Shown: positions 7,141 through 15,694, counted from the stretch's first letter. The stretch: 64,000 nt of DNA from CBFGTJ01 sp965651815 (GCA_965651815.1 CBFGTJ010000001.1:18129-82128); one strand, 5' to 3'. Numbers and translations are program-made. The notes: a model not told the origin generated them from the sequence alone.

Positions 7141-8901
7141 CTACTCCACCAACCGGACCGGGTTGCCGAGGATCGCGGCCGACCAGGTCGTCACGTCGTT
7201 CACGCCGCCGGGGAAGTCCGCCACCACGGTGACCCAGCAGCCGGTGGGGGAGTCCTCGTCGCAGTCGTAGTCGGCCGGGATCGGCACGTCGATCGTCACG
7301 AGCTTCCCCTGGTACCCGTTCGCCGCCGACACGTTGTTGAGCTTGCAGATCGAGGACTGCGTGCTCAGGCTCCCGCCACCGTCCCGGGAGAACTCGCACC
7401 CGGAGAAGGTCGAGCCGTACTCGGGTGGCGGGAGGATCTGGAGGGAGCCGGCCCCACCACTCACGTCACCCATGTCGAACAGGGACACGCGCAGGGTCCG
7501 GCCGGCGTCGAACGCGTTCACCCGCGCCAGGTAGAAGCTGGCGTTCGCGCCCGTCGCGTTGGTGAACAGCGGGAGCCGGCCCCGTGCCGCGAGGGTCAGG
7601 TTGTCGCCGCTCACCGAGGTGAGCCCCGCGTCGCCGAAGCCCGCCCGGATCGAGAAGCGGTTGTGCCCGCCCGTGTTCACGGTCGGGTCGTAGGTCGTCG
7701 GGTCGTCCGGCCTCGCGTTCGTGCGGATCTGGAGGATGTACTTGCCGGTCTGGACCGAGCCGGCGGGGATCTCGCAGATGGTGACCCACTTGCGGAACAC
7801 CTCGGCGAAGGTCCACGGGGGCTTGCCGTCCATCACCGACTCGGCCCCGCTGTTGAGCCAGTTGTAGATGGTGGTGCCGTTGGTCGGGTCGTAGGGCTTG
7901 AAGCTCTGCGGCGAGCAGGTCGCGGTGTCGATGACCGGGTTGTCGAGGTCGGTCCACTCGGTGTTGTCGGGGCGACGCACGATGTACGAGGTGTGCACGT
8001 TCGCGCCCTCGTGGTCGATGTCGCCCGTGCAGTAGTTGCCGGTGCCCGGCGCGTACCGCGTCGTCGCGTCGGGGTACGGGTTGCCCGGCTTGCTGCGCAG
8101 CGCGTTCAGCTGGGTCGAGCTCGGGAGCATGGTCGACGGGCAGGTCGAACCGATGTCGACGAAGGCGGGGTCGAAGATCTGGATCTTCAGCGGTTGCCCC
8201 GGCACCGGATCGGTCACGTCGATCGCGTACAGGTAGCCCTCGGTCGCGTAGTCGTCGTTGTCGATCCCGGGCAGGGAGTTGTTCCCGCAGTTGGACTCGA
8301 AGTAGCCGCTGCTCTGCTGGCACACCTTCGCCTGGTAGCGGTCACCCCAGTGCTTCCACGACCGCGGACCGCCGACCATCGACCACAGCTGCGGGTTGTA
8401 ACCGATCTCGGGGTCGTTCCCGAGCCGGTTCTCGGGCGAGCCCATCGGCACGGGCGAGATGTACTCGGCCACCGCCTCGCGGTGGAGGGTGACCCGGTCG
8501 ATGCCGAAGATGCCGACGAAGAAGGTCTCCACCTCGGTGGTGACGCCGACGCGCAGCCGGTTCGGGTTCGGCTCCTGCTGGACCGCCACGGTGGCGTTCG
8601 TGTTCGCGCCCGAGGAGCGGTACCCGTTCTTGGCGACCTCGGCCCGCGCGGTGCTGGACGCGGAGGTCAGGTCGCCAGGCAGGTAGACGACCCCGGCGTG
8701 TGCCCCGGCGTCCGCGGCGCGCTGGAGCTTCTGGGCCTGGTACCACCAGTTCGACAGGTCGATCGCGAAGCCGACGAAGGCGAGGATCGCGACCAGCAGG
8801 AGGGTGAACCACACGAGCACCACGCCGCGCTCCCGGCGGTTGCGCTCCGCCCAGGTCTTGCGACGTGGGCGCTCGCGTCGGGGCCTGCCACGCTCGTGCA
8901 C
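7141..8901 (-). CDS. TadG-like pilus-assembly protein
   Basis: A 586-residue protein. After a basic N-terminus, RRERGVVLVWFTLLLVAILAFVG is a TadE/TadG-type transmembrane segment, followed by the family signature DLSNWWYQAQKLQRAADAGAHAG. The rest is a large extracellular region with several Cys residues (for example near CQQSSGYFESNCG and CEFSRDGG) and repeated beta-rich stretches without a recognised domain. TadG-like proteins are pseudopilins or anchors in Tad pilus systems. The Glu5 of a processed pseudopilin is replaced by Trp, so cleavage is doubtful. The GTG start lies 4 nt after the tadE-like stop. Confidence 0.78.
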   Translation of the reverse strand: MHERGRPRRERPRRKTWAERNRRERGVVLVWFTLLLVAILAFVGFAIDLSNWWYQAQKLQRAADAGAHAGVVYLPGDLTSASSTARAEVAKNGYRSSGANTNATVAVQQEPNPNRLRVGVTTEVETFFVGIFGIDRVTLHREAVAEYISPVPMGSPENRLGNDPEIGYNPQLWSMVGGPRSWKHWGDRYQAKVCQQSSGYFESNCGNNSLPGIDNDDYATEGYLYAIDVTDPVPGQPLKIQIFDPAFVDIGSTCPSTMLPSSTQLNALRSKPGNPYPDATTRYAPGTGNYCTGDIDHEGANVHTSYIVRRPDNTEWTDLDNPVIDTATCSPQSFKPYDPTNGTTIYNWLNSGAESVMDGKPPWTFAEVFRKWVTICEIPAGSVQTGKYILQIRTNARPDDPTTYDPTVNTGGHNRFSIRAGFGDAGLTSVSGDNLTLAARGRLPLFTNATGANASFYLARVNAFDAGRTLRVSLFDMGDVSGGAGSLQILPPPEYGSTFSGCEFSRDGGGSLSTQSSICKLNNVSAANGYQGKLVTIDVPIPADYDCDEDSPTGCWVTVVADFPGGVNDVTTWSAAILGNPVRLVE

Positions 8902-8905
8902 CAGA

Positions 8906-9559
8906 TCACCCCGGGGTCTCGCCGGCGCACTGGTCGGTCGGCAGCGGCTCGAGCCGCATCACCGTGTGGGCACCGACGTAGCGGTGCGAGCCGAGCAGGC
9001 CGGAGAGGTAGTCGTGGCGTGTCTGCACGAACACGCCGATCGAGTCGACGTTGACGCCGCAGGCGTCGGGGTCGGTCCACGAGCCGCCCGTGCGCGTGAA
9101 GGTCCCGTCCGCGGCGCTCCAGGTGAACCTGACGCAGCTGGAGGTGCACCCGCCGGCCATGGCGTCGCCGGGGAACCCGCCGTGGGGCGCCCCGTCGGAG
9201 GAGGCGGGGTTCACCTCGTAGACGACCATGCCGACCGGCTCCGCGTTGTTGAGCGCCTTGAGGTCCGCCGCGGCGGCGAGCGACATCTGGATCAGGGCGT
9301 TGTTCTGCGCCGGCACCGACAGCCCCGCCTGGGAGTAGTGCGTCGCACCGATGCGCGCCGCGCTGCGGGTCGAGCCGTTCGTGGTCGAGTACGAGGTGAA
9401 CAGCAGGCCGAACTCGATGATGCCGAGCAGGAGCAGCACCATGACCGGCAGCACGAAGGCGGCCTCCACCAGCACCGCGCCCCGTTGCCCGCGGCGGCGG
9501 GTGGTGGCCTGGGACCGTCCACGGACGAGCGTCCCCTCAGGGGTTGTCGCAACCCTCAC
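8906..9559 (-). CDS. TadE-like pseudopilin
   Basis: A 217-residue protein and first gene of the three-gene pilus operon. RGQRGAVLVEAAFVLPVMVLLLLGIIEFG (about residues 24-50) is the TadE signature, with Gly27/Ala28 cleavage and Glu at +5. The extracellular part contains paired Cys residues (GGCTSSCVRF and Cys near 172). TadE is processed by a prepilin peptidase and needed for Flp pilus biogenesis. The ATPase, secretin, platform and peptidase genes are not in this window. The GTG start at 9559 is the furthest upstream; the shared 88-bp region with the metal-uptake gene contains the Zur-like box at 9618-9632. Confidence 0.78.
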   Translation of the reverse strand: MRVATTPEGTLVRGRSQATTRRRGQRGAVLVEAAFVLPVMVLLLLGIIEFGLLFTSYSTTNGSTRSAARIGATHYSQAGLSVPAQNNALIQMSLAAAADLKALNNAEPVGMVVYEVNPASSDGAPHGGFPGDAMAGGCTSSCVRFTWSAADGTFTRTGGSWTDPDACGVNVDSIGVFVQTRHDYLSGLLGSHRYVGAHTVMRLEPLPTDQCAGETPG

Positions 9560-9610
9560 TTCACCAACGTCGGCGGAGTCGAGCCAGGACTTGAGGAGTC
9601 ACGTTCGGCG

Positions 9611-9640
9611 TTGATGTTGAGAACGGTTCCCATGTAGCGT
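9611..9640 (+). promoter_or_regulatory. Metal-uptake promoter with Zur-box-like palindrome in the spacer
   Basis: TGAGAACGGTTCCCA (9618-9632) is a 7-1-7 inverted repeat with one mismatch. It sits between a -35-like TTGATG (9611-9616) and a -10-like TAGCGT (9635-9640), which ends 7 nt before the GTG of the binding-protein gene. An operator in the spacer is a classic repressor position. The pattern TGAnAA..TT..CA resembles known actinobacterial Zur boxes. The site also lies about 58 bp upstream of the divergent tadE-like gene. Confidence 0.55.
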
Positions 9641-9647
9641 CGGCCCC

Positions 9648-10562
9648 GTGAGCCCGCGCTCCACCCCCACGAGACGCCGCAACCGCGCAGCCCTGGCGTT
9701 CGGTGCGCTCGCGTGCGTGGTGCTGTCCTGTGCCTGTTCCACCTCGGAGGGCGATGCCTCGCCGGCGGTCCTCGCGACGACGACCGTGTGGGCGGACGTG
9801 GTCTCCCGGGTGGCCTGCGGCGAGGAGGTGCCGGCGCTGGTGCCTCCGGGCACCGACGCGCACTCCTACGAGCCCTCGATCCGCGACGCCGACCGCCTCC
9901 GCGCGGCCCGAGTGGTCGTCGCGAACGGGCTCGACCTCGAGGACGGCCTCACCGACGCGCTGCGGACCGCCGCGGCGGACGGCGTGACGATCCTCGAGGT
10001 GGCCGACCACACCGAGGTGATCGACGGGGACCCCCACCTGTGGATGGACCCCGACCGGGTCGCCGCCGCGGTCCCCGCGATCGCCGACGCGCTCGGGGAC
10101 GCCGGCCTGGACCTGGGGCCCGACGAGCTGGACCGGTGCGCCGGGGAGTACTCCGCCGAGCTCTCCCGGCTCGCCGAGGAGGTCGAGTCGGCCTTCGCGG
10201 CGGTGCCGCCCGCCCGGCGGGTCGTGGTGACGCAGCACGAGAACCTCCGCTACTTCGCCACCCGCTTCGGTCTGGACGTCGTCGGTGCCGTCGTCCCCTC
10301 GACGAGCTCCCTCGCGGCGACCGGTCCCCGGGCGATGGAGGAGCTCGAGGCCGCGATGCGCGAGCGCGACGTGCGAACCGTCCTGGTGGAGGCCGACACG
10401 TTCGCCTCGGAGGCCGAGGCCCTCGCCGACCGGGTGGGCGCGACCGTCGTGGAGCTGCGCGTCGAGTCCCTCGCCGCGAGGGGCGAGCCGTCGAGCTACG
10501 TCGAGCTCGTCCGTCGGGACGCCGAGCTCATCGTCGAGGCGCTGGCCGGGGGTGCCCCGTGA
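9648..10562 (+). CDS. Metal ABC transporter substrate-binding lipoprotein (ZnuA/MntC family)
   Basis: A 304-residue protein. A basic N-terminus and hydrophobic stretch end in VVLSCAC, a lipobox (Cys28), so it is an extracytoplasmic lipoprotein. Cluster A-I metal ligands are visible as His72 (TDAHSYEPS), His130 (GDPHLWMD) and His197 (TQHENLRYF); Glu269 in VVEL lies where the fourth acidic ligand usually sits. These proteins capture Zn(II) or Mn(II) for the membrane permease. There is no long His-rich loop. The GTG start follows a -10 by 7 nt. The stop overlaps the permease GTG (GTGA). No ATPase gene follows. Confidence 0.9.
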   Translation: MSPRSTPTRRRNRAALAFGALACVVLSCACSTSEGDASPAVLATTTVWADVVSRVACGEEVPALVPPGTDAHSYEPSIRDADRLRAARVVVANGLDLEDGLTDALRTAAADGVTILEVADHTEVIDGDPHLWMDPDRVAAAVPAIADALGDAGLDLGPDELDRCAGEYSAELSRLAEEVESAFAAVPPARRVVVTQHENLRYFATRFGLDVVGAVVPSTSSLAATGPRAMEELEAAMRERDVRTVLVEADTFASEAEALADRVGATVVELRVESLAARGEPSSYVELVRRDAELIVEALAGGAP

Positions 10563-11434
10563 GCGGCATCACGGCAGCGACCCCGGTGGGCTGGGTCGTC
10601 ACGCCGTTCGCCGAGTCGCTCACCATGCAGCGCGCCCTCGCGGTCGGCACGCTCGCCGCCGTCGCGTGCGGTCTCGTCGGCACCTGGGTCGTGCTGCGCA
10701 GCATGGCGTTCCTCGGCGACGCGCTCGCGCACGGGGTGGTGCCCGGCATCGCGATCGCGTCGGTGCTCGGATTCGACCTCGCCCTGGGCGCCGCGCTGAG
10801 CGCCGCGGTCATGATCGGGGGCATCACCGTGGTCAGCCGCCGGGCACGGCTCGCGGAGGACACCGCGATCGGGCTGCTGTTCGTCGGCATGCTCTCCCTC
10901 GGCGTGCTCATCGTGAGCAGCTCCAGCTCGTTCGCCGGCGACCTCACCTCCTTCCTGTTCGGCGGGATCACCAGCGTCGACGGCGGCGACATCGTCCTCG
11001 CCGCCGTGGTCGCCGTCGTGACCGTCGTCGCCGTGGTCCTCGGCTACCGGGCGTTCCTGGCGCTCACGTTCAACGCCCGCACCGCGCAGCTGCTCGGCAT
11101 GCGGCCCGGCCTCACCCACGCCGCGCTGATGGTGCTGGTGACCGCGGCGGTCGTCGCGAGCTTCACCACCGTCGGCAGCCTCCTCGTGTTCGCGCTCATC
11201 ACCGCGCCCGCCGCCGCGTCGGTCCAGCTGGTCCACCGCGTCCCGTGGGTGCTGGTGACCTCGGTGGTGCTGGCCGAGGTGGCCGTCGTCGCAGGGCTCC
11301 TCCTGTCGTGGCACGCGCACCTCGCCGCGGGTGCCGCCATGGCGACCTGCGCCGTGGGGCTGTTCGTCCTCGCGCTCGTGGTGTCCGAGGTGCGCCGAGC
11401 GGTCGGCGGTCGCCGTGCCGCCGCGGCCCGCTGA
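10559..11434 (+). CDS. Metal ABC transporter permease (ZnuB family)
   Basis: A 291-residue integral membrane protein with about 8-9 hydrophobic segments. Family features include GTWVVLRSMAFLGDALAHGVVPG, the cytoplasmic loop that contacts the ATPase, and the late TVGSLLVFALITAPAA motif of ABC-3 permeases. It forms the channel for the metal delivered by the upstream binding protein, with which it is translationally coupled (4-nt overlap). The ATP-binding subunit normally found in these operons is absent here and must be encoded elsewhere. The start is the GTG at 10559; the longer open frame upstream overlaps the binding-protein gene and is rejected. Confidence 0.9.
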   Translation: MSGITAATPVGWVVTPFAESLTMQRALAVGTLAAVACGLVGTWVVLRSMAFLGDALAHGVVPGIAIASVLGFDLALGAALSAAVMIGGITVVSRRARLAEDTAIGLLFVGMLSLGVLIVSSSSSFAGDLTSFLFGGITSVDGGDIVLAAVVAVVTVVAVVLGYRAFLALTFNARTAQLLGMRPGLTHAALMVLVTAAVVASFTTVGSLLVFALITAPAAASVQLVHRVPWVLVTSVVLAEVAVVAGLLLSWHAHLAAGAAMATCAVGLFVLALVVSEVRRAVGGRRAAAAR

Positions 11435-11453
11435 CGGCACGACCGGCGTGGAG

Positions 11454-12188
11454 ATGGGACTGCCCACCCACCTCCGGCTCCTCGACCCGCTCGGTGGTGG
11501 CACCGGTGGGACCGTGTGGCGCGCCCGTGACACACGCCGCGGCCGCGACGTGGCGGTGAAGCTGCTCGACGGGGACGGGGCCGCCGAGGTGCTCGAGCAC
11601 GAGGCCCGGGCGCACGCCCGCCTGCGCGGGGTGGAGGGCGTGCTCGCGCTGCACGAGTGCGGGCTCACCGCCCGCGGGGTCGCCTGGCTCGCCACCGACC
11701 TCGCGGAGGGGTCGCTCGCCGAGCGCCTGCGCGGCGCACCGCTCGGCGACGACGCGGCACGGGTGCTGTGCGCGCAGCTCGCCGGGACGCTCGCGGAGGT
11801 GCACCGGCTCGGCGTCGCCCACGGCGACCTCACCCCGGCCAACGTCCTGTTCGGCCCGGACGGCCGGGCGCTGCTCGCGGACTTCGGGCTCGCGTCCCTC
11901 GACGGCGAGCCCGGCCGCGGTGGATGCACCCCCGCCTACGCGGCGCCCGAACGGCTCCGTGGCGCGCCGCCCTCGCCCGCGTCGGACGTGTACTCGCTCG
12001 CGGCGACCGTCGTGGCCGCGGCGCACGGGCGTCCGCCGGGTCGGTCGGCGCCCGACGGCCTCCCCGGGTGGCTGCTGCAGTGCCTCGACCCCCGCCCGTC
12101 GCGCCGCCCCGACGCCGCACGGGTGGCGGCCGCCGCGGGTGCCCACGGCCGCCGGCGAGGGGTCCGCAGGCGTCGCGCCGACCGGTAG
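11454..12188 (+). CDS. Small Ser/Thr protein kinase, catalytic domain only
   Basis: A 244-residue Hanks-type kinase. LGGGTGGTVWRA is the glycine loop, Lys36 in VAVKLL the ATP lysine, HGDLTPANVLF (Asp125) the catalytic loop, ADFGLAS (Asp143) the metal site and AAPERL the APE motif. All core residues are present, so it should be active. The usual HRD Arg is Gly124, a non-RD kinase that may not need activation-loop phosphorylation. There is no membrane segment, sensor or PASTA repeat, so it is cytosolic. The ATG at 11454 is preceded by an in-frame GTG at 11448. It lies 19 nt after the permease gene and may be co-transcribed with it. Confidence 0.82.
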   Translation: MGLPTHLRLLDPLGGGTGGTVWRARDTRRGRDVAVKLLDGDGAAEVLEHEARAHARLRGVEGVLALHECGLTARGVAWLATDLAEGSLAERLRGAPLGDDAARVLCAQLAGTLAEVHRLGVAHGDLTPANVLFGPDGRALLADFGLASLDGEPGRGGCTPAYAAPERLRGAPPSPASDVYSLAATVVAAAHGRPPGRSAPDGLPGWLLQCLDPRPSRRPDAARVAAAAGAHGRRRGVRRRRADR

Positions 12189-12191
12189 GGT
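12186..12191 (+). promoter_or_regulatory. -10 element (TAGGGT) for the enoyl-CoA hydratase gene
   Basis: TAGGGT ends 8 nt before the ATG at 12200 and overlaps the TAG stop of the kinase gene. No Shine-Dalgarno sequence is present, consistent with a leaderless transcript. Confidence 0.45.
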
Positions 12192-12199
12192 CGGCACCC

Positions 12200-13027
12200 A
12201 TGTCGGACACTCCTGAAGCAGCGACCTCGGACACCCTCGTGACGGTGGAGCACCGCGACGACGGCGTCGCGGTCGTCACGCTGTCGCACGGAAAGGTCAA
12301 CGCCCTGTGCGTCGCGCTCTTGGACCAGCTCCATGACATCGCGCAGGACCTCACGCGCCACGCACCCCGGGCGGTGGTCGTCACGGGCGGCCCCAAGGTG
12401 TTCGCCGCCGGCGCGGACATCACCGAGTTCGCCGAGCGCGGCGGCGCCGAGCCGTTCGCGCTCGCACCGCCCGACCGCGTCGGTGAGATCGGCGGCGCGT
12501 TCCTCCGCGCGCTCAACGCCGTCGCGGCCCTGCCGTGCCCGACGGTGGCCGCGGTCGCGGGCGTCGCGCTCGGCGGCGGCTGCGAGCTGGCGCTCGCCTG
12601 CGACTTCCGGATCGCGGGGCAGGGGAGCCGCTTCGGCCAGCCCGAGATCCTGCTGGGGATCATCCCCGGCGGGGGCGGGACGCAGCGGCTCGCGCGGCTC
12701 GTCGGCCCGGCACGGGCGAAGGACCTCGTCTTCACCGGCCGCATGGTCGACTCCGCCGAGGCCCTCGAGATCGGGCTGGTGGACCGCGTGGTCGAGGACG
12801 ACAAGGTGGTCGAGGCGGCGATCGCGCAGGCCGCGGCGCTCGCGAAGGGGCCGCGCCACGCGCTCGCGCTCGCGAAGTCGGCGATCGACGAGGGACTGGA
12901 GGTGTCGCTGGAGCAGGGGCTCCTGCTCGAGCAGGAGCGCTTCGTCCAGTCGTTCACCACGCCCGACGCCGCGGTCGGCGTGCGCTCGTTCCTCGCCGAG
13001 GGGCCCGGCAAGGCCAAGTTCGACTGA
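12200..13027 (+). CDS. Enoyl-CoA hydratase/isomerase family protein
   Basis: A 275-residue crotonase-fold enzyme that hydrates trans-2-enoyl-CoA in beta-oxidation. The oxyanion-hole stretch GPKVFAAGADITEF and the core GVALGGGCELALACDFRIA are clear. The two catalytic glutamates of true hydratases are both present, in GGCELA and in FGQPEILLGIIPGGGGTQR. The closing FVQSFTTPDAAVGVRSFLAEGPGKAKF is typical of the C-terminal helices. The physiological chain length cannot be inferred. It ends 14 bp from the convergent glgP gene. Confidence 0.9.
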   Translation: MSDTPEAATSDTLVTVEHRDDGVAVVTLSHGKVNALCVALLDQLHDIAQDLTRHAPRAVVVTGGPKVFAAGADITEFAERGGAEPFALAPPDRVGEIGGAFLRALNAVAALPCPTVAAVAGVALGGGCELALACDFRIAGQGSRFGQPEILLGIIPGGGGTQRLARLVGPARAKDLVFTGRMVDSAEALEIGLVDRVVEDDKVVEAAIAQAAALAKGPRHALALAKSAIDEGLEVSLEQGLLLEQERFVQSFTTPDAAVGVRSFLAEGPGKAKFD

Positions 13028-13041
13028 CCGGGCTCGACTGA

Positions 13042-15624
13042 CTACGACGCCCCCGCCCAGGCGACCAGGCCGAACTCGACCGGGTCGTCGACGAGCGGGT
13101 GGTGGGGGACGACCCGGACCGTGACGCCCATGCGGCCCGCGCGGTCGAGCGGAGCCTGCGCGACGAACCGTCGGTGGCCGTCCTCGAGCGGACCGGCGTC
13201 CTCCATGGGCACGAGGGTCGTGTCCTCGAGCTCGCCGGACTGGCCGACGTGGCCGACCACGAGCTGCACCTGCACGTCCTCGACGGCGAGGTCCCCGAGC
13301 GACACCTTCGCCTCGACGGTCCGCTGGGTGCCCAGGTCGGCCACCGCCTCGTCGGCGAGGACCTCGTCGACGTGCACGCGGTGCCACTGGCCCGCGACCC
13401 GCTCCCGGTACGCGGCGAGCGAGCGCGCCCCGGCGTAGCCGTCGCGGCCCAGGTCGAGGGCCCTCGCCGCCGCCGGCAGGTACAGCTCGTGGACGTAGTC
13501 GCGGACCATCCGGTGCGCACCCACGAACGGGCCGAGCGTCCGGAGGCTCTCACGCACCCTGGCGAGCCAGCCCTGGGGGAGCGAGCCCGGGTCCGAGCCG
13601 CGGTCGTGGTACAGCGGCACGACCTGGGTCTCGAGCAGCTCGAAGAGGCTGTTGGCCTCGATCTCGGTGCGGCGGTGCTCGTCGAGGATCGACTCCGCGG
13701 ACGAGATCGCCCACCCGTTCGCGCGGCCCGACCCGTTCGCCCCCGACACGAAGCACTCCGCCCACCAGCCGTCGAGCACCGAGCAGTGCAGGCCGCCGTT
13801 GAGCACCGCCTTCATGCCGCTCGTGCCGGACGCCTCCATCGGGCGCACCGGCGTGTTGAGCCAGACGTCCGCGCCCTGCACCAGCGAGCGTGCGAGCGCC
13901 ATGTCGTAGTCCTCGACGAACACGAACCGCTCGCGCACCGCCGGATCGTGGGAGAAGGCGACGACCTGGCGGATCAGCTCCTTGCCCTGGTCGTCCGCGG
14001 GGTGGGCCTTGCCGGCGAAGACGAACTGCACGGGCCGTTCGTCGTCGCCGAGCAGCGCGTGCAGCCGGTCGGGCTGGCTGAGCAGCAGCGCGGCCCGCTT
14101 GTAGGTCGCCATCCGGCGAGCGAAGCAGATCGTGAGCGCGTCGGGGTCCAGCGCCCCGTCGACCCACTCGAGCTCCGACTCGGAGCGGCCCTGCGCGAGG
14201 CCGTGGTGGCGCAACCGCTCCCGGACGTGCTCGACCATCCGGACCTTCGCCGCCCGGTGCGCCTCCCAGTAGCGCTCGCCGTCGAGGTCGAGCACCGCGT
14301 CCCAGGCGTCGTGACCCGCCCACTGCCAGTCCTCGCCGACCGTGGTCGACAGCAGCGCGTCCATCTCGGGTGAGATCCAGGTCGACCCGTGCACGCCGTT
14401 GGTGATCGAACCGATCGGTGTCTCGGAGCGGGGGACGCCCGGCCAGAGGTCGGCGAACATGTCGCGGCTCACCTCGCCGTGCAGCGCGGACACGCCGTTG
14501 CGCCGCTCCGCCAGGCGCATGCCCATCACCGCCATGTTGAACGGCTCCTCGGCCGGTTCGCCCGGCCGGTGGCCCAGCGCCATGAGGTCGTCGATGGTGA
14601 TGCCGCAGTCCGCCGCCCACGACGAGAAGTAGCGCTCCATGAGCTCGCGGGGGAACCGGTCGATGCCGGCCGGGACGGGGGTGTGGGTGGTGAACACCGC
14701 GCCGGCGCGCACGGCCTCGAGCGCCTCCGCGAAGCTGAGGCCGTCCCGCTGCATGTGGCGACGGATCCGCTCCAGGCCGAGGAACCCGGCGTGGCCCTCG
14801 TTGGTGTGGAACACCTGCACCGGGATCTCGAGCGCCTCCAGGGCGCGCACCCCGCCGATGCCGAGGAGGATCTCCTGGCGGAGCCGGTGCTCGACGTCGC
14901 CGCCGTACAACCGGTCCGTCACGAGCTGCAGGTGCTGCGGGTTCTCGGGGATGTCGGCGTCGAGCAGGTACAGGGGCGTGCGCCCCACCGTCGCCCGCCA
15001 CACCTGCGCGACCAGCGTCTCGTCGCCGAGCTGCAGGCTGACCCGCACCCCGTCGCACAGCTCGAGCGCCATGGCGTACGGGTCGAGGTCGGGGAACCGC
15101 TCCTGCTGCCACCCGTCGACGGTGAGCGACTGGCGGAAGTAGCCGTGCCGGTAGAACAGCCCGATGGCGACGAGCGGCACGCCGAGGTCGGACGCCGACT
15201 TGAGGTGGTCGCCGGCGAGCACGCCGAGGCCACCCGAGTACTGGGGCACGGCCTCGGAGATGCCGAACTCCGGGGAGAAGTAGGCGACGACGCCCTCCAT
15301 CGCGCTCGCGGCACCGTCGGCGTCGGCGAGCCTCTGGAACCAGCGCGGCTGTCCGAGGTACTCGTCGAGCGACGCCGCCGCCGCGGCGACGCGCTCGCGG
15401 AAGGTCGGGTCCTCGGCGAGCTCGGCCAGTCGCTCCGGTGGCACCTCCGCGAGGACCTTGTTCGGGTCGTGGTCGCCCTCGTCCCAGATGCGCGGGTCGA
15501 TCGCGGCGAACAGCTCCCGGGTCGGCCGGTCCCACGACCAGCGGAGGTTGTTGGCGAGCCGTTCCAGGTCGGCCAGCGGAGCCGGCACGTTGGGGCGGAC
15601 GGTGAAGCTGCGCTGTGCCTTCAT
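13042..15624 (-). CDS. glgP: Alpha-glucan (glycogen/maltodextrin) phosphorylase
   Basis: An 860-residue GT35 enzyme of the shorter alpha-glucan phosphorylase type. It releases glucose-1-phosphate from the non-reducing ends of alpha-1,4-glucans in the cytoplasm. VFHTNEGHAGF and PVRPMEASGTSGMKAVLNGG are the strongest family signatures; Lys605 in GTSGMK binds PLP. The N-terminal DUF3417-like segment (RPNVPAPLADLERLANNLRWSW) is typical of this clade. The last 110 residues look like a beta-rich C-terminal domain. The ATG at 15624 has TACCCT 7 nt upstream on the minus strand, supporting a leaderless start; the frame extends upstream but overlaps the divergent gene. Confidence 0.93.
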   Translation of the reverse strand: MKAQRSFTVRPNVPAPLADLERLANNLRWSWDRPTRELFAAIDPRIWDEGDHDPNKVLAEVPPERLAELAEDPTFRERVAAAAASLDEYLGQPRWFQRLADADGAASAMEGVVAYFSPEFGISEAVPQYSGGLGVLAGDHLKSASDLGVPLVAIGLFYRHGYFRQSLTVDGWQQERFPDLDPYAMALELCDGVRVSLQLGDETLVAQVWRATVGRTPLYLLDADIPENPQHLQLVTDRLYGGDVEHRLRQEILLGIGGVRALEALEIPVQVFHTNEGHAGFLGLERIRRHMQRDGLSFAEALEAVRAGAVFTTHTPVPAGIDRFPRELMERYFSSWAADCGITIDDLMALGHRPGEPAEEPFNMAVMGMRLAERRNGVSALHGEVSRDMFADLWPGVPRSETPIGSITNGVHGSTWISPEMDALLSTTVGEDWQWAGHDAWDAVLDLDGERYWEAHRAAKVRMVEHVRERLRHHGLAQGRSESELEWVDGALDPDALTICFARRMATYKRAALLLSQPDRLHALLGDDERPVQFVFAGKAHPADDQGKELIRQVVAFSHDPAVRERFVFVEDYDMALARSLVQGADVWLNTPVRPMEASGTSGMKAVLNGGLHCSVLDGWWAECFVSGANGSGRANGWAISSAESILDEHRRTEIEANSLFELLETQVVPLYHDRGSDPGSLPQGWLARVRESLRTLGPFVGAHRMVRDYVHELYLPAAARALDLGRDGYAGARSLAAYRERVAGQWHRVHVDEVLADEAVADLGTQRTVEAKVSLGDLAVEDVQVQLVVGHVGQSGELEDTTLVPMEDAGPLEDGHRRFVAQAPLDRAGRMGVTVRVVPHHPLVDDPVEFGLVAWAGAS

Positions 15625-15631
15625 CAGGTGG

Positions 15632-15637
15632 AGGGTA
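15632..15637 (-). promoter_or_regulatory. -10 element (TACCCT) for glgP
   Basis: On the minus strand TACCCT ends 7 nt before the glgP ATG at 15624, with no ribosome-binding site between. A divergent -10 for the beta-propeller gene lies at 15695-15700. Confidence 0.45.
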
Positions 15638-15694
15638 CCCGTGCGCACCCCCGGCCAGACCGGGTGGCGGGGATCGCTCGGCCGGGGCGGCCGG

